Source: Microcyclospora pomicola (Eukaryota; Ascomycota; Dothideomycetes; Capnodiales). Taken from it: 64,000 nucleotides of DNA. The stretch is taken from positions 62,001-126,000 of the forward strand of contig NHNY01000002.1 in NCBI GenBank assembly GCA_002786065.1, read 5' to 3'. Positions 9,860-21,461 of this stretch are shown here, piece after piece. The position numbers were made by a program, and so were the translations under genes. Numbering within the stretch: position 1 is the stretch's first letter; the number at the start of each line of letters is the position of its first letter. Under the pieces are notes generated by a model. That model searched no databases, was not told where the DNA came from, and saw only the letters and a program-made list of their open reading frames with translations.

Positions 9860-10727
9860 CTATCGTTGTTCAAGCGGCTTGCCGCTGTTGCTCTGATACG
9901 GCTCCGTTGACCCCGTCTTGCCTGTGACATGGCCGCTCGGAAGTGCCGCAGCATCGCTCGATGGCTCCAGCGGGTAGGATGTGGAAGGGAGGCTCTCTAG
10001 GTGTTTGCGATGGTGTTCGTGTGCCTGTCGACGCGATCAGTCATTAGCAACCTTCTGGTATAACTCACTTTCCCTCTCTCTCCACACATCGTGCAGATAC
10101 GTACAAATGGCAGACCGCAGTAAGTGCACCAGTTGATCTTAGGCTTGTCGACATTGATGAAGATGCGCGGGTGGCCGAGCGGTCCTCCGCCGCCGTCACA
10201 CGAGACGACGCTGCTCTTCGTCCAGCGCACGGGTTGCTTGTGGATCAGCTCGATGGCAGCGAGGGGCCGGGGCTATACGATTCACGATGGGTCAGCACAG
10301 CTCCTCATACCAATCTTCACATTTCAACTCCCTCCCCTATGCTTTCCTCACTCCGCCTTGGATACTACCCTCAGTAACGGAAGACACAACATACCTGATC
10401 CTCCATAATCGTCTGCTCGAACCGCGGCCCAACCATTGCCTTCCCACGCTCCTGCTGGGAGCGGCTCCACACGCCCGCGCGATTGGGCGCCTGCATGACG
10501 CGGCGCTGCTCAGCATCCGCAGAACTCTCCTGCAGCGCCTTGTCGAAGGAGCCTTCGGAGGAGACGGGCAGGGTGTTGGTGGAGTTGGTCGAGGGCGAGG
10601 GCGCAGGCTTCGGGTTCGGGTGGTTGGTCACGATCGGGTTGTCGGTGGTCGTGGTGGTGGAGTAGCTGGCCGGGCGGAGGAGCGGAGCCCGGCGGGACAC
10701 CGCGGGGAGAAGGCGGCGGGGCAGCAT
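9860..10727 (-). CDS. NADH dehydrogenase (complex I) NDUFS6-type zinc subunit
   Basis: Part of the N-module of mitochondrial complex I, needed for late assembly. Three exons: 10727-10395, 10272-10105, 10024-9860, all phase 0, with introns of 122 and 80 bp (donors GTATGT and GTACGT). The product is 221 residues. It starts with an Arg-rich presequence (MLPRRLLPAVSRR) followed by Ser/Thr. The NDUFS6 zinc site is complete: Cys136 in VVSCDGGGG, His145 in LGHP, Cys160 and Cys163 in WCTYCGLPF. The third exon gives AHEHHRKHLESL, a common fungal ending, then a low-complexity tail. Open frames across the first intron are shadows. Confidence 0.92.
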
Positions 10728-11116
10728 GGTGGGTTGTGACCTAGACTGGTGTCGGGAAGCGTGGTGCTGGTGGTTGTGGCATTGGGATGGTTGTGAGTGA
10801 GGTTCGACAGCTTCGGGCGGGAGCTGCCGTGTGTCTCGCAAGAAAGTCGTGGACCGATGGGAGATCAAGCAGTACTTTTTACATGATCTTACCTACAGGA
10901 TCTCTCGAAAGCTATATGAGAACAAATTCGCAATACGGGCACGATGATAGAAGTGATGATAGATGTGAACGGTCATAATGCTCGTACAATGCTCGTTGGG
11001 AGGCCTGCATAGCAGAACGCTCAAAACAACCACCTTCAGTTTTCATAGTGATACAGCTCTGTAGCAATCATCTCAGATCTCGTCAAAAACAGTTCTCATG
11101 TTCCAAATTATTGTAA
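10728..11116. other. Intergenic, promoter of NDUFS6-type gene
   Basis: No gene or clear motif seen; it lies between two minus-strand genes. Confidence 0.4.
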
Positions 11117-14100
11117 CTAAAGTTTGGACTCCAGCTCTTCGAACTCGCTCACATCCTTGACAGGTACTGCGCCTTTGCTTAGCGGCATCATGGCCTTGAA
11201 GGCCCGGATGTCCTCAATCAAGATCGGGTCGCTGACACCAGCAACCTTAGCCGTTGCAGCAGCATCCCCAGGAATGGCGTCCTTCTTCGCAGTCTGAATG
11301 CCCAGCTGGGGTAACGCCTGCGCAAGAACGGCTTGGCCTTGGATGACGATCTGCTCGATCTGTTCTTTTGCCGCGCCAGCGGACTCCTCGAGGTATGAGC
11401 GTACAGCCGCTACGATGCTCTCGCTATCGCCGGAAGTGATGTCAAGCGTCTCAAACTTCTTGTCGAGGGAAGCCTTGTCGACAGTGACACCAAGCTGACC
11501 CAGCATTTGCGAGAAGAGACTGACAAGCTTCTCTTTCTGCTCGCTGGGTTCCATCTTAGCCGCGATACTACCTGCTGCGGCCTTGGCCACAAGATGAACA
11601 GCCAGCTTAGCGCGCGTTGGCGACGAAGGCAGGACGTTGCTGCGGTAGAACTCCATGAAGTCTTTTTGTGGTAATTTATCGATGGCTTCCGCATCACGAT
11701 AGACTAGAATATAAGGTCAGTAAAAACATATGCATAACGTCTTCTTGGCGGTCCCACTTACCAGCTTCGAAGTCCAGCATCTCCCCACTGATATGGTGCC
11801 AGAATCGATTCGTCTCCGAGTTGAGGTTCTTCAACGTCTCCAGTCTCTTGTTGATGACGCTGACCTTGTGCTCATGGAACTCACTTTCCGTCAGTGATGC
11901 AAGAGTCTTATCAAAGGCGTAGAGGAACGCGTCGATCCGCTTGTCAAGGTACTCGCAGTCCTTTTCGCTTTGAATGAGGACACGGTATGCTGCTGTGGTG
12001 TTGAGGAAGATGGCTCCGCTTCCAACGACGTATCCGAGCTGCTCCTTCGTCCGCAACGTGTCGAAGCACGGCTCGTGCGCAATCTGGTCCAGCAGGAAGA
12101 TCTTTGCGCGCAACTCGCGGTCTTGGACATCACCAAACATGAGCACGTACTCAATGCAGTGGTTGACGTTGTCTGGGTTGGTGAGGGTACGCTGATAGTA
12201 GTAGTTGCTGCCAGGCGCGAAGATGACACTCCGCCTGACCGGCCACTGGCTTTGCGGCAAAGGCTTTGGGCTCATCGTAGCAGAGACCAGGTCCGAGATA
12301 CGAAGTGCATCTTCTTTGTACAGGTTTCCATGAATCAGAGCTTCGATGTGGAATTGTCGAAGGAGCTGAGGCACAAAGTCACGAACCTCTTGGGCGGTGA
12401 TTGTCTCGAGTTCTTCGAGAATCTCTAGGTGTGTGAAAGACTGTGCGGTTGCGAGGCCACGCGTTGTGCTTTGAATCTGGCGAAATGGCTCTTGGTAGTC
12501 GAAATTCTTGTATGCACGTACGATCCGCTCCTTGACAATGTCGAAGCGCTCTTGCTTAATCTCCAGATCGCGCATGGATATCAAGACCTTCTCCAATAGC
12601 ACCGCGATCTTGTCGTTGTATCCATTGATGGTGACATCAATTCCCTGAGAATGAGTCGAGATGCCGTAAACTAGACCGGCAATCTCAGCATCGTAGGAGT
12701 ACTCAACGAGCGAGTCTTCCACCAGCTCCTTGAACAGGGTGCTCAGGGTCGTGGTATAGGGTGTAAGACCAGCAACGGGAGATCTGAAGCAAAGGTTGAC
12801 ATTAGCTTTCGGCACCCAGAACCGGTCATCTTTCTTGAACCAAGTTCGAAGATTCGGTTCATTTCGAAGAATTATTGGGTGGCGAGCAGGCTCCGCAACC
12901 TCCTTCTTCTCCACGTCCAGCCGCTGAGGGACGAACTCGTTCCTCACAGGCAGATGTAGCTCGGCAGGTCGATCGCTCGCCGCAGCCTTGTACGCGCTCT
13001 TGACTTCTTGCAGGAATTGCTTCGGGATTCTTTCGTATTTGTATTCCGTGCCATACCACTTCTCCTTCATCGGCCACTCCCCAGGCAGATCCTTGCTGAC
13101 TACCATGATACGGAAATTGTCAGGGTCCAGATGCGCGAGCCCTCTCTTGATCCCTTCGGGGTTGAACTCGCGGATCAGCGATTGAGCGCTCAAAATCTGG
13201 TTCCTGGGAAAGGGTTTTTGCATATCGCCACTAAGGCGGCTTGTTGTGGAGGAAGCTGGTGACTTTTGCTTGAATCGGAAGTCGACTTCAGCGAGCTTGC
13301 TCATCTCATCGAAGATCCACCTGTGGACTGGCTGCTCCTTTATCATAGCAATATATTGGAAGACGACCTTGACGATCTCTTGGTAATGCTTCAGGCCCTC
13401 CTCTGGTAGTCGGATGGAAATGTGAAACAGACCTGATCCGGGACAGACGACGGACCCGCCCGCACTCAATGAGTTCACCCATCCCTTGTTCTTCAGATAT
13501 GCTAGAATGCTGCCAGGACCTTCATGCCCGATCAGATGACTCAGATATCGCCCAGGTTGAGAAGCATAAGCCTCGTCTTCGTCTGGGTACTGGAAGTAGA
13601 TATCCAGCGATCGTGAGTCCATTACAGGCTTGGCAAAGATCTGTGTCCCGACCTCGTCCTGCGTGTATATAGGTACACCGTCCCAGCGGAGCTGCTTGAG
13701 GTCTTGATCTGGGACATCCGTGAAAAGCTCTTCTACCCAGCTCTGCAGCTCATCCAGCTTCTCCTTGCCCAAGACCACCAACTTCATGCGGTTGGCCGAG
13801 TAGTTCTCTGCATAGAACTTCATGAACTCATCCCGGATGGCCACGCCGCGCTCGACTGGATCGTCACGCAGGACCTTGTAGTTGCCCGTGGAGAACTTAT
13901 TGTATGGATGCTTCTTGTTCGATAGATTTTTATGCAGCTGGTGTAACCTCCACATGTCACTCTGCAAGTTCTTCTTGTTCTCCGAGTCTACCGCCTTCAG
14001 CTCACGATCCAGCGTGTCTTCCAGGAATAGCGGTCGTACAAAGAACTGTGCGAATCTGTCCAATGCACCGTATAGCGGTGACGAGCTCTTCGAGATCGGC

Positions 14101-14975
14101 AGGCTTTCCGAAGTGTTCGCCGCCGAGGATCCCAGACTGTTCGAGGTAGAGCTTGCGGAGAGCTCGAAGTAGTAGTTGGTCGAGGTCGAAGCGGTGAAGG
14201 CATTGGAGTAGCCGCCATACTTGGTCAGGTAGGAGCTGTAATCGTTCTCGCCTGGGTACTGTAGAAGCGTCAGTATTCGCACTCCAACCACTTCTCCTTC
14301 ACCACCACACTCGAACTAAATCCAACATACCTTCTCTGTGCCCATGAACAGCAAATGCTCCACGGCATGGGCGATCCCCGGCATATCGTCGCTGTCGCTG
14401 AAGCTTCCCACGTTGACGTCCATGGCCGCCGAGGCCTTGTCCGTGTCTGGATCATGGATGAGCAGGGCCTCGAGTTGATTCGGCAGCTTGATGACGCGGT
14501 ACGATCGATCGTCGAGCAGCGGCTTCTCCAGGGAATCTGCTAGACGCTCGACTCCGCCGGGAGATTGACGACTACGCAATGCTTCAGTCATGTTCGCGTA
14601 TGGACGCAACGATCTGAGACGAGGGGCCAAGGAAGAGCTCCAATGGGTGGAGCAGCTGTGGCTGCGACGTTCGACTGATCCCGGCTGCTGTTGATCGATC
14701 AAGCGTCGAGAGCTGAATTGACGGATCTGTTGAGGAATGGCGGACGTAAAAACCCTCGAAGATCTCGGCACGAGGGTGTTGTTATATGGAACAGGCGTGT
14801 TCGAACCCCGCGAAGAGGCGAATGACTGCCGTGGTGGTGCTTGTGGTCGATGATGACTACCGTGGTGGTGATGACAACACTGGGAGATTCTTACAAGGGT
14901 ACCAGCAGCAGACTCATCAGATACTGTCGCCAGACGCCGTGCATGTCGGTGATGGCGGTGAAGGCGCATGGACAT
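11117..14975 (-). CDS. STE23: Insulin-degrading-enzyme-type M16 metalloprotease (Ste23-like)
   Basis: Degrades small peptides; in yeast Ste23 and Axl1 trim a-factor precursor. Three exons: 14975-14331, 14258-11762, 11703-11117; introns of 72 and 58 bp. The product is 1242 residues from ATG 14975, or 1114 from the internal ATG 14591 where family similarity starts (RVIKLPNQLEALLIHDP). The inverted zinc motif HxxEH is HAVEH, residues 203-207 of the long form, and the first intron falls just after the GTEK that follows it. The second exon covers the four M16 half-domains, including PGSILAYLKNKGW and ELRAKIFLLDQIAHEP. The extra N-terminus is Arg/Ser/His-rich and could be a mitochondrial presequence; the end is Lys-Leu, and the tail ESKL resembles a weak peroxisomal signal. 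Confidence 0.93.
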
Positions 14976-15366
14976 TGATGATCACCTAACAGAGACCTTG
15001 TGCGGTGCAATTGAGGCAGGTCAGGCCCGGGCAGCCGCGGCACCTTGATGATGAGTGCTAGTGGTGGCGGACAACGACATTGATAGAACAGACGAGACGA
15101 TCGTGCATAAGGTAAGTCAGGTGTGTATCAAGACGCAAATCACCGAGTACATACGATTTCTGGATATCTTATCATTGGATACTTTTGATTGCTTATTCGT
15201 GTTCGTACATGCAGCATGCACTGAGCTATGTAAGCAACGAAGCACACGACCACATGCACCATCCTCAGACACAAGGCCTGTTCCTCCCTGAAGTATATCA
15301 GATATCGATTTCTCAAATCCCCCAACGCCTTCGCTGAAAATGAGATGACATGAACCCATCCTTCTG
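14976..15366. other. Intergenic, promoter of Ste23-like gene
   Basis: No gene seen between the Ste23-like start and the 3' end of TAF11. Confidence 0.4.
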
Positions 15367-16587
15367 CTACCGAAACATCCTCCGGCCACCCATTCTCGAA
15401 GCCGTCGCCTCTCTGCCCTCAAGGCTGAGCCCCGTGAACCCCACGGATCCGCCACCACGCCGCTTCTTGTAACGTCGCAGTGCCTCGCGTAGATGATCGG
15501 GTGTCAAAGGCCCACGATCGCACTCCTCGATCTCCTTCTCTAGACCTCCTGCACCTGGAAGGAGCAGTGCTTCGATCTCTGCCAGTAGTTGTGCTCCATT
15601 CGTGCTGGCTTGAGTGGACTGCGTAGGCTGTGTTCGTGACAACGATGGCTCACCATCTTCGACTTTGATGGCAGGTTTGGCTTCCACCTCCTTTTTGACC
15701 GCTTCATTCTCCTTTCCATCTTCATCTCCGAATGTCTGCCGTAGCCTCTGATATGCTCGATTGTCCACCCCATCAGGTCGCTTCTGCTCCACCGCCAGCC
15801 ATTCCGCCTGCACTTCCCGCGCCTCCTCGATGAGACGCGCAGCAAACAGCTTGCTGTACATCTTGACCGCCAGGATCACGTTCGGCGGCACGCTCTGCGA
15901 CAGCGTCTGATTGACCAATTTGCGCACGTCGCCCGTCTTCAACGTCACCTTCTGCTGCAGATCCATGCGGTCCCGATGTGCGGCACTGACGGTCTGTGTA
16001 AACGCACCCTTGACTCTGCTCTCCTCGTCTTTCTCCTCGGCCGTCATCTGGCCGCCCTCCCAGATCGGCACCCGTCCTCCCCCCACCGCCACCTCCTCCT
16101 CATCGTCCTCGTCTTCCGCATCGGCATCGTCGCCTGGGGGGCCAGTCGCGCCGCGCCGTTTGGGTTCCTCCCCGTTCACCACACTGACACTCCCTGCCCG
16201 CAGCGGTTGTTTCGCCGGACGTCCTCGCGGTCGACGTTCACCACGCTTTCGCTTCTTACTGAATGCATCGTCGCCCGCTGGGCCAGAGATGGCGCTCACG
16301 ATATCGTTGTCGTCACTGAAGTCATCGCCGGTATTTGATGCGGCGGACGGAGAGTAGGTGGCATATTTGCGGTCCTCGGCCGCGGCATGCTGCGCTTCAA
16401 GATCTGGTGGGGGAAATGAGGTCTGTCGCAGAGGGTGGGCGGAAGAGGTCGCGCTTGTTTGAGAAAGTCTTCTAGACGATTGCTCCGGGAGAGCGAGAGA
16501 CGGCCGTTGACGGGGGAGAGCCAGGGAAGCAGGTCCAGGTGGAGAGGTCGCGACCCCATCACGACTGTAGCCAGGAGAAGAGGCCAT
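15367..16587 (-). CDS. TAF11: TFIID subunit TAF11 (TAFII28 histone fold)
   Basis: A general transcription factor subunit that pairs with TAF13 in TFIID. One intronless frame of 406 residues from ATG 16587. The first ~190 residues are disordered, Pro/Ser-rich, with a basic nuclear-localisation-like stretch (KKRKRGERRPRGRP) and an acidic Asp/Glu run. The histone fold follows: RMDLQQKVTLKTGDVRKLVN, then VPPNVILAVKMYSKLFAARL, and the closing helix GPLTPDHLREALRRYKK. A 60-residue linker rich in Glu/Lys/Thr is inserted before the last helix, which is longer than in yeast or human TAF11 but common in filamentous fungi. It shares a ~385-bp divergent promoter with the SRPBCC gene. Confidence 0.88.
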   Translation of the reverse strand: MASSPGYSRDGVATSPPGPASLALPRQRPSLALPEQSSRRLSQTSATSSAHPLRQTSFPPPDLEAQHAAAEDRKYATYSPSAASNTGDDFSDDNDIVSAISGPAGDDAFSKKRKRGERRPRGRPAKQPLRAGSVSVVNGEEPKRRGATGPPGDDADAEDEDDEEEVAVGGGRVPIWEGGQMTAEEKDEESRVKGAFTQTVSAAHRDRMDLQQKVTLKTGDVRKLVNQTLSQSVPPNVILAVKMYSKLFAARLIEEAREVQAEWLAVEQKRPDGVDNRAYQRLRQTFGDEDGKENEAVKKEVEAKPAIKVEDGEPSLSRTQPTQSTQASTNGAQLLAEIEALLLPGAGGLEKEIEECDRGPLTPDHLREALRRYKKRRGGGSVGFTGLSLEGREATASRMGGRRMFR

Positions 16588-16971
16588 ATCCGACCGAGAT
16601 TGAATCCTGGCCGACCTTGTAATGGCCGTGAACTGAATTGGAGATTATTGACCTGGCTAGGCCCGCGCATGTGAACAGGGTCCAAGCTTTCGTAGTTCTG
16701 CACATACACGTACGCAAGAGGGAAGTGAACCACGCAGCTCATATGCCACAACAGACTTCTTTCGCGCCAAATCTCGACGATGACGATGTATACGTATGCA
16801 GATCTCACATCTTTTCTCATCCGGGGTTATTTTCTTAAAGCTTCGAAGTGAATCAAAGTGAAGTACACCTCAGCTCTTATCCTCACATCTCCATCCCGTC
16901 CCTGCCAGTTCCTATCCTTCGCCCTCCGAACATTCATACCAAAGAAAAAACCTCACCTGCCACCGCACGCC
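16588..16971. other. Divergent promoter, TAF11 / SRPBCC gene
   Basis: 384 bp between two outward genes; no distinct motif picked out. The right part is C/T-rich before ATG 16972. Confidence 0.4.
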
Positions 16972-17583
16972 ATGGCTCCCCTGCAAGGCGATGCCTTCCA
17001 CGACGCCTCCAACCTCGGCCCGCGCGCCAGCCACAACATCCGCGACGGCGGGACCTTCAGCGTGTACTCGAGCACCCACATCGCCGCGCCCCCACAAGCC
17101 GTGCACGACGCGCTGCTGGACATCAACGCCTGGCCGTCCTGGAACACCTTCGTGCCGGCCGTTAAGGTGACCAAGCACCCGCACTCGCACACCAAGGACC
17201 TGCACATGGAGTCCGGCACGTTCATGACGTTCACGGTGCAGATGGCGCCCGGGGAGCAGACGACGAGCAAGGAGGTGTGCACGCACGTCGGGCAGGTGAA
17301 GACGCGCCAGGAGCATCCCGGGCGCGCGGCCGCGGTCACGGTCATCCGATGGAGTCTGGACAATGCCAATTCGTTGCTGCCCGGGTTCGTCATGCGGGCG
17401 GAGCGGACGAACGAGCTCGAGGAGCTGGAGGATGGCACGACCATGTACCGGACGTGGCAGACGTTTGGGGGCTGGGCGGCGGGCACGGTCAGGAAGAAGT
17501 ACGGGCAGACGCTGAGGGAGAGGTTTGCGGACTGGACGCGGGATCTGAAGGGGTACGTGGAGAAGAATCAGCAGGGCGTATAA
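16972..17583 (+). CDS. SRPBCC (START-like) ligand-binding protein
   Basis: A 203-residue intronless frame. ATG 16972 (CGCCATGGC) is chosen; the frame runs upstream only from non-ATG codons. The pattern fits the SRPBCC/polyketide-cyclase-like fold: an opening beta strand (FSVYSSTHIAAPPQAVHDAL), a tryptophan-rich turn (DINAWPSWNTFVP), several strands, and a long C-terminal helix (LRERFADWTRDLKGYV). These proteins hold hydrophobic ligands in a deep pocket; no catalytic residue is obvious. It resembles the small fungal proteins annotated as coenzyme-Q-binding or polyketide-cyclase-like. Codons are extremely GC-rich at the third position, more than in neighbouring genes. Confidence 0.72.
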   Translation: MAPLQGDAFHDASNLGPRASHNIRDGGTFSVYSSTHIAAPPQAVHDALLDINAWPSWNTFVPAVKVTKHPHSHTKDLHMESGTFMTFTVQMAPGEQTTSKEVCTHVGQVKTRQEHPGRAAAVTVIRWSLDNANSLLPGFVMRAERTNELEELEDGTTMYRTWQTFGGWAAGTVRKKYGQTLRERFADWTRDLKGYVEKNQQGV

Positions 17584-18209
17584 GGCGAAGACGCCCTGCG
17601 AAAGTTCAGCCCGTCATGTCAGCGAGGTGGTGGAGGTATGCTTTTCAGGCGCAATAATCTGCTTGTGCTCGACTTCTATATAATGTAATCGCAGCGGTTT
17701 CGAGAACATCTGGAAATGTAGAGGCTGGCTAGCTAGACGGGCTAACATGCCTGTAGGCGCGAATATACAAATACATATCTCATACAGCAACGGGTCGACC
17801 ATCTTGACAGCGTTGTGAAGGAGAGACTGTATTGTATAATATAAAGGCACGCAGTGTAGCAGGATTGAATTAGATCGGTCAATGGCTGGCAAGATCTGCG
17901 TAAACCGCTGCTCAAATTCTGCTATACCTTCACCACCACCAAGGTTACGTTTGCTTTTGTCACAAGATGTCGCTGAAGCTCTCTCAATCAGATACTTCAT
18001 GCAGTCATAGCCAGACCATGGAACAAGAGCAGTGTGCAGAGAACAATCACCACCTACGCATGTTCGAAGGGAGAAAGGCTCATGAAGTAAAGTTTAGTGA
18101 ATTCAGTGCTACTACTCAGTATCATTGCTTGTACGCAGATGTCCCTTTCGCAATCCCGCTCCGTTAAGCATCATCAGAACATAGTGTCAAAGAGAAACCA
18201 ACTTCGACT
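17584..18209. other. Convergent 3' intergenic region
   Basis: No gene supported. It holds the 3' ends of the SRPBCC gene and of RPL4 and is relatively AT-rich. Confidence 0.4.
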
Positions 18210-19475
18210 CTAGTTCTCGATCAAAGTGGGCATGAAACCAGTATCCTTGGCCGACGGCTTGTCGTTCTCAGCCTTCTTTGATCCCAGACCCTCCTTGGCG
18301 TATGCTGCAGCGTATGGGTTGAGGCGAAGCAGTACCTGCTTGTTCTTGAGCGGGTTCTTCTTCTGCACAACAGTGCGCTTGGTGATGGCACCACCACGGA
18401 CTGGTCGGAGCACGCTCTGGACTTCCGAGCTGTTGATGAGCTTGGTGAGATCTGGCTGAGCGATGAGGTTGGACGGAATGAGGAAATCGCGCTTGAGCTC
18501 GGATGGCTCGGTTGTGCTGCCGTAGACGGTGTCCAAGGCGGAGAAGGCGGAGGAAGTCCAGATGATGAAGCGGCCAAGGTGACCACCTGGGGCAAGCTGG
18601 AGGAGGTTCAAGGCGTAGACGGGGCAGGTCTCGACACCTGGAATGTTGCGGAATGCACGAACAATCTCCTTTCCATCCTTCTCGGGCTCGTAGATGACGA
18701 GTGGGCCACGACGTTGCTGGTGGCGTCTGTTCCTGAGCTTTCCCTTGCCGGCACGGAGCTTGCGCGATGCCTTCACCTTCTCGAGGTCAGGTCCGGCACC
18801 AACAGCCTTCAACAGAGCAACAGCGGCGGAGGTCTTGGTGAGCGCAGCGCCCTCGAAGATTGTGGAGGAAACGACGAGCGGCACCTCTGGGATGCTGGAG
18901 ATGTGGTGGCCACGAGCCAACAAAAGAGCGGCGCTTGAGGATGCTGCAATGGCAGAGGCGGTTGCGAAACGCTTCTGGCCAAGGTTGATCTTCTGGTGCC
19001 ACTTCCTCCACACCTTGGTTGGGGCGAACATGCGACCGGAACGGCACATGTTACCGAAGGCGGCTTGACCAGCACGGTGAGTACCACCACCAGACACACG
19101 AGGAATACGGGCGACGGCGCGACCTGAGATCGATCCGTCAGTACTTTGTCCTGGATATTGACCATAGCGATCCTCCAGTCTATTTTGTGCAGCAGATTGT
19201 TCACGTACCAGTACCCCAGGACTCAGCAGAGGTTTGGTGACCGGCCTTCTCGCTCACAGCGTATGGCTGACGCTTGTTCTTGGCCATTCCAGTGTGGACG
19301 GTCCTGTGTTATCATCAGCATCTCGAATGGATCCACCTCTGCAACTCTTGATATCGGTGTGTGCGTACTGGACAATGTCCGGGCGGATTGGTGCCTTGAA
19401 GACATTGGGGAGAGTGAGGGTGTCCTTCGACGCGGCGCCGTCGGCACCGTGGATGGTGACGGTAGGACGAGACAT
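18210..19475 (-). CDS. RPL4: 60S ribosomal protein L4 (uL4)
   Basis: A structural protein of the large cytosolic ribosomal subunit; its long loop lines the peptide exit tunnel. Three exons: 19475-19369, 19303-19209, 19123-18210, with introns of 65 bp (GTACGC...AACACAG, phase 2) and 85 bp (GTACGT...ATCTCAG, phase 1). The product is 371 residues, close to yeast L4. Key blocks are [20 protein letters not shown] across intron 1, the loop [20 protein letters not shown] across intron 2, and [13 protein letters not shown] in exon 3. Early introns are usual for fungal ribosomal protein genes, and a third one probably sits in the leader. Confidence 0.95.
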
Positions 19476-19491
19476 GTTTGAGGTGGTCTTG

Positions 19492-19506
19492 CTGGGAGGT
19501 TAGTAG
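19492..19506 (-). other. 3' splice region of a probable RPL4 5'-UTR intron
   Basis: On the minus strand a perfect CTACTAAC branch site (19506-19499) is followed by CTCCCAG ending at 19492, 17 bases before the ATG. The matching donor was not fixed. Confidence 0.55.
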
Positions 19507-21329
19507 TGGGGACGAAGTGAAAGCGTTGTCGACCTCGACATTCAGAATTCGCAAATGTTCGCCGGCCGACTTGCCAATGTGGACCCGCTCGCCATTTCGA
19601 ATGCGCACCAGTGATTGCACAGCCCAATCGGGAGTCGCACCGAGGATATGTCTTGGCATTATCTACCACAGTCCTTAGTCAGCGCTTTGGCATCTCGCGG
19701 ACATCTGGGGAACATTAACATCAACGCATCGTCAACGTATTTCTGCATGTTAGTGCAACACAACAGTAGTCAACATACGATGAGCACTTTGTCAGATGTT
19801 CAACTGGCCGTGTCTGATAAAGACTCTTTCAAAATTATGGCTTCTACGAAACAGCCATTTCACAAGCTAGCTTCACTTCGCGACCATACTCGTTCATCCA
19901 CTATGTGAGCTCCATGGTCTCATCAATAACGGCTTGATTATCGGACCATTGCCTTCAAATTCCGCCTGTATATGAGACCAGGGAGGATACATCGTTGTAT
20001 TCCCGGCAGTGTGTAAGCAACACTCATCTTCACTACTGTCAACAGCCAGACAGCTCCGGATCAGAAAGCATCGCGAGGATCTATCGACGACATCTAAGAT
20101 TGTCAAGACCATCATGCGGTGCTATGTCAGAAGGTAGCCGTCAGGTGTTGAAGACGCAATACTTCAGCTGAAACTATGCTCGTGACTATTGATCGATTGA
20201 TGTTGTGCCGCGCTGACAGCACAGGTTGATGGTTTAGAGAGCTTACAGGATGAGATGACAATTTCCATGCAACTTGCAAGGCCTGCTTTTCAATACCGGC
20301 GAGCGCGTTTGTGCAGTACTCTCTCACAGGACACAAACGTTCCATCTCTCATAGCACTCATCGTGGTGTGTTGGCCTGTGTTTGGCAGCCTGATCGTGGT
20401 CAGATGACCTGCATGGGGGTCGGTCCACACGATCAAACAGCCCAACGGGACTGTGACTCGCATTCTGAGTCTGTACCTGATGGGGCCATGTCAGCTCTGT
20501 CACTGAGCAACCAACGGGCTGAAACTGAAAAGCCCATCCTTCGAACACAAAGTCGTATTCAAGCTTGCGAAGATCTCGATCGCAACTATGATGAACAGCA
20601 CAAACATGCTTTCCAGACTTCAAATCACACATGCTGGTCGTCCAGTACGGAGACTTCCTCAAGCCATCATCTGAGGAGCGACTGCTCGAGACGAGTGAGG
20701 CCCGATTGTCATAAGACGACTGCGTATCAGCGAAGTCGATATTGCGTTCTTTCACTGCTCGCAACACATATGGAGTATACTCACACATCCCCGGCCTCTC
20801 TTACATGTACGCAATGGCAATGAATGGCTTGCGACAACATGGAACGATACATACACGTAGTGACACAACTGTGAACACACCATGATCACTTAGGTGGAGG
20901 TTGCAGGTGGTCGCAAAGGCACGTGCATCGGGATCGGACACATCCAGCCACTAGGCCGAATGGACCATGCACGGTAAGCGCCGCACGACTGCACGAGCCC
21001 TATCAGAACGCGACTTGTGATTCGCGATCGACGAGGAATGTGAAACGCCTGTTCAAGTCGTGTGCAGTCAACGCATCTCTTGACAGGATGATGGTCAACC
21101 ACCGGTTCGTGCTTGATACGACTCCGGGCTTGCCGTTGACCAAGTCCCTTCGATCATGCTGCACCAATTGCTCGCTCCTCCACGAACGGCTCTGGAGCAG
21201 GAGTAAGACGCGTGACTCGACCTCGAACGGTCTGTCTTCCTCTGTGGTGAGCGCGCTTGGCTGTTCTGAAGTAGTAGTGTTCACTAAGAGCACCCTTTCT
21301 CAAGACGATCAGCATGCTATACTACCCCA

Positions 21330-21461
21330 CTAGGGGCGCTTCATGCCTGTCGGAACAGCAGATCGCTGTTTGAGGTCGCAAAACCCCCGAGTCGAATCAA
21401 GGACGGTCCACATCGACGAGCATCGTGTGCTCTTACATTCTCTTGTGGATGGCGCCCCTAG
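21330..21461. repeat. Inverted-repeat-bounded 132-bp segment
   Basis: CTAGGGGCGC (21330-21339) and its exact reverse complement (21452-21461) bound the segment. If TA is read as target duplication, the ends are GGGGCGC...GCGCCCC, as in a short Tc1/mariner-type MITE. Only 7 bases of terminal repeat remain, so chance is possible. Confidence 0.35.

Noticed and set aside
20311-21333. Two plus-strand frames of 136-170 codons in the gene-poor interval
   Set aside because: They have opposing minus-strand frames of similar length, poor codon pattern and no recognisable domain.
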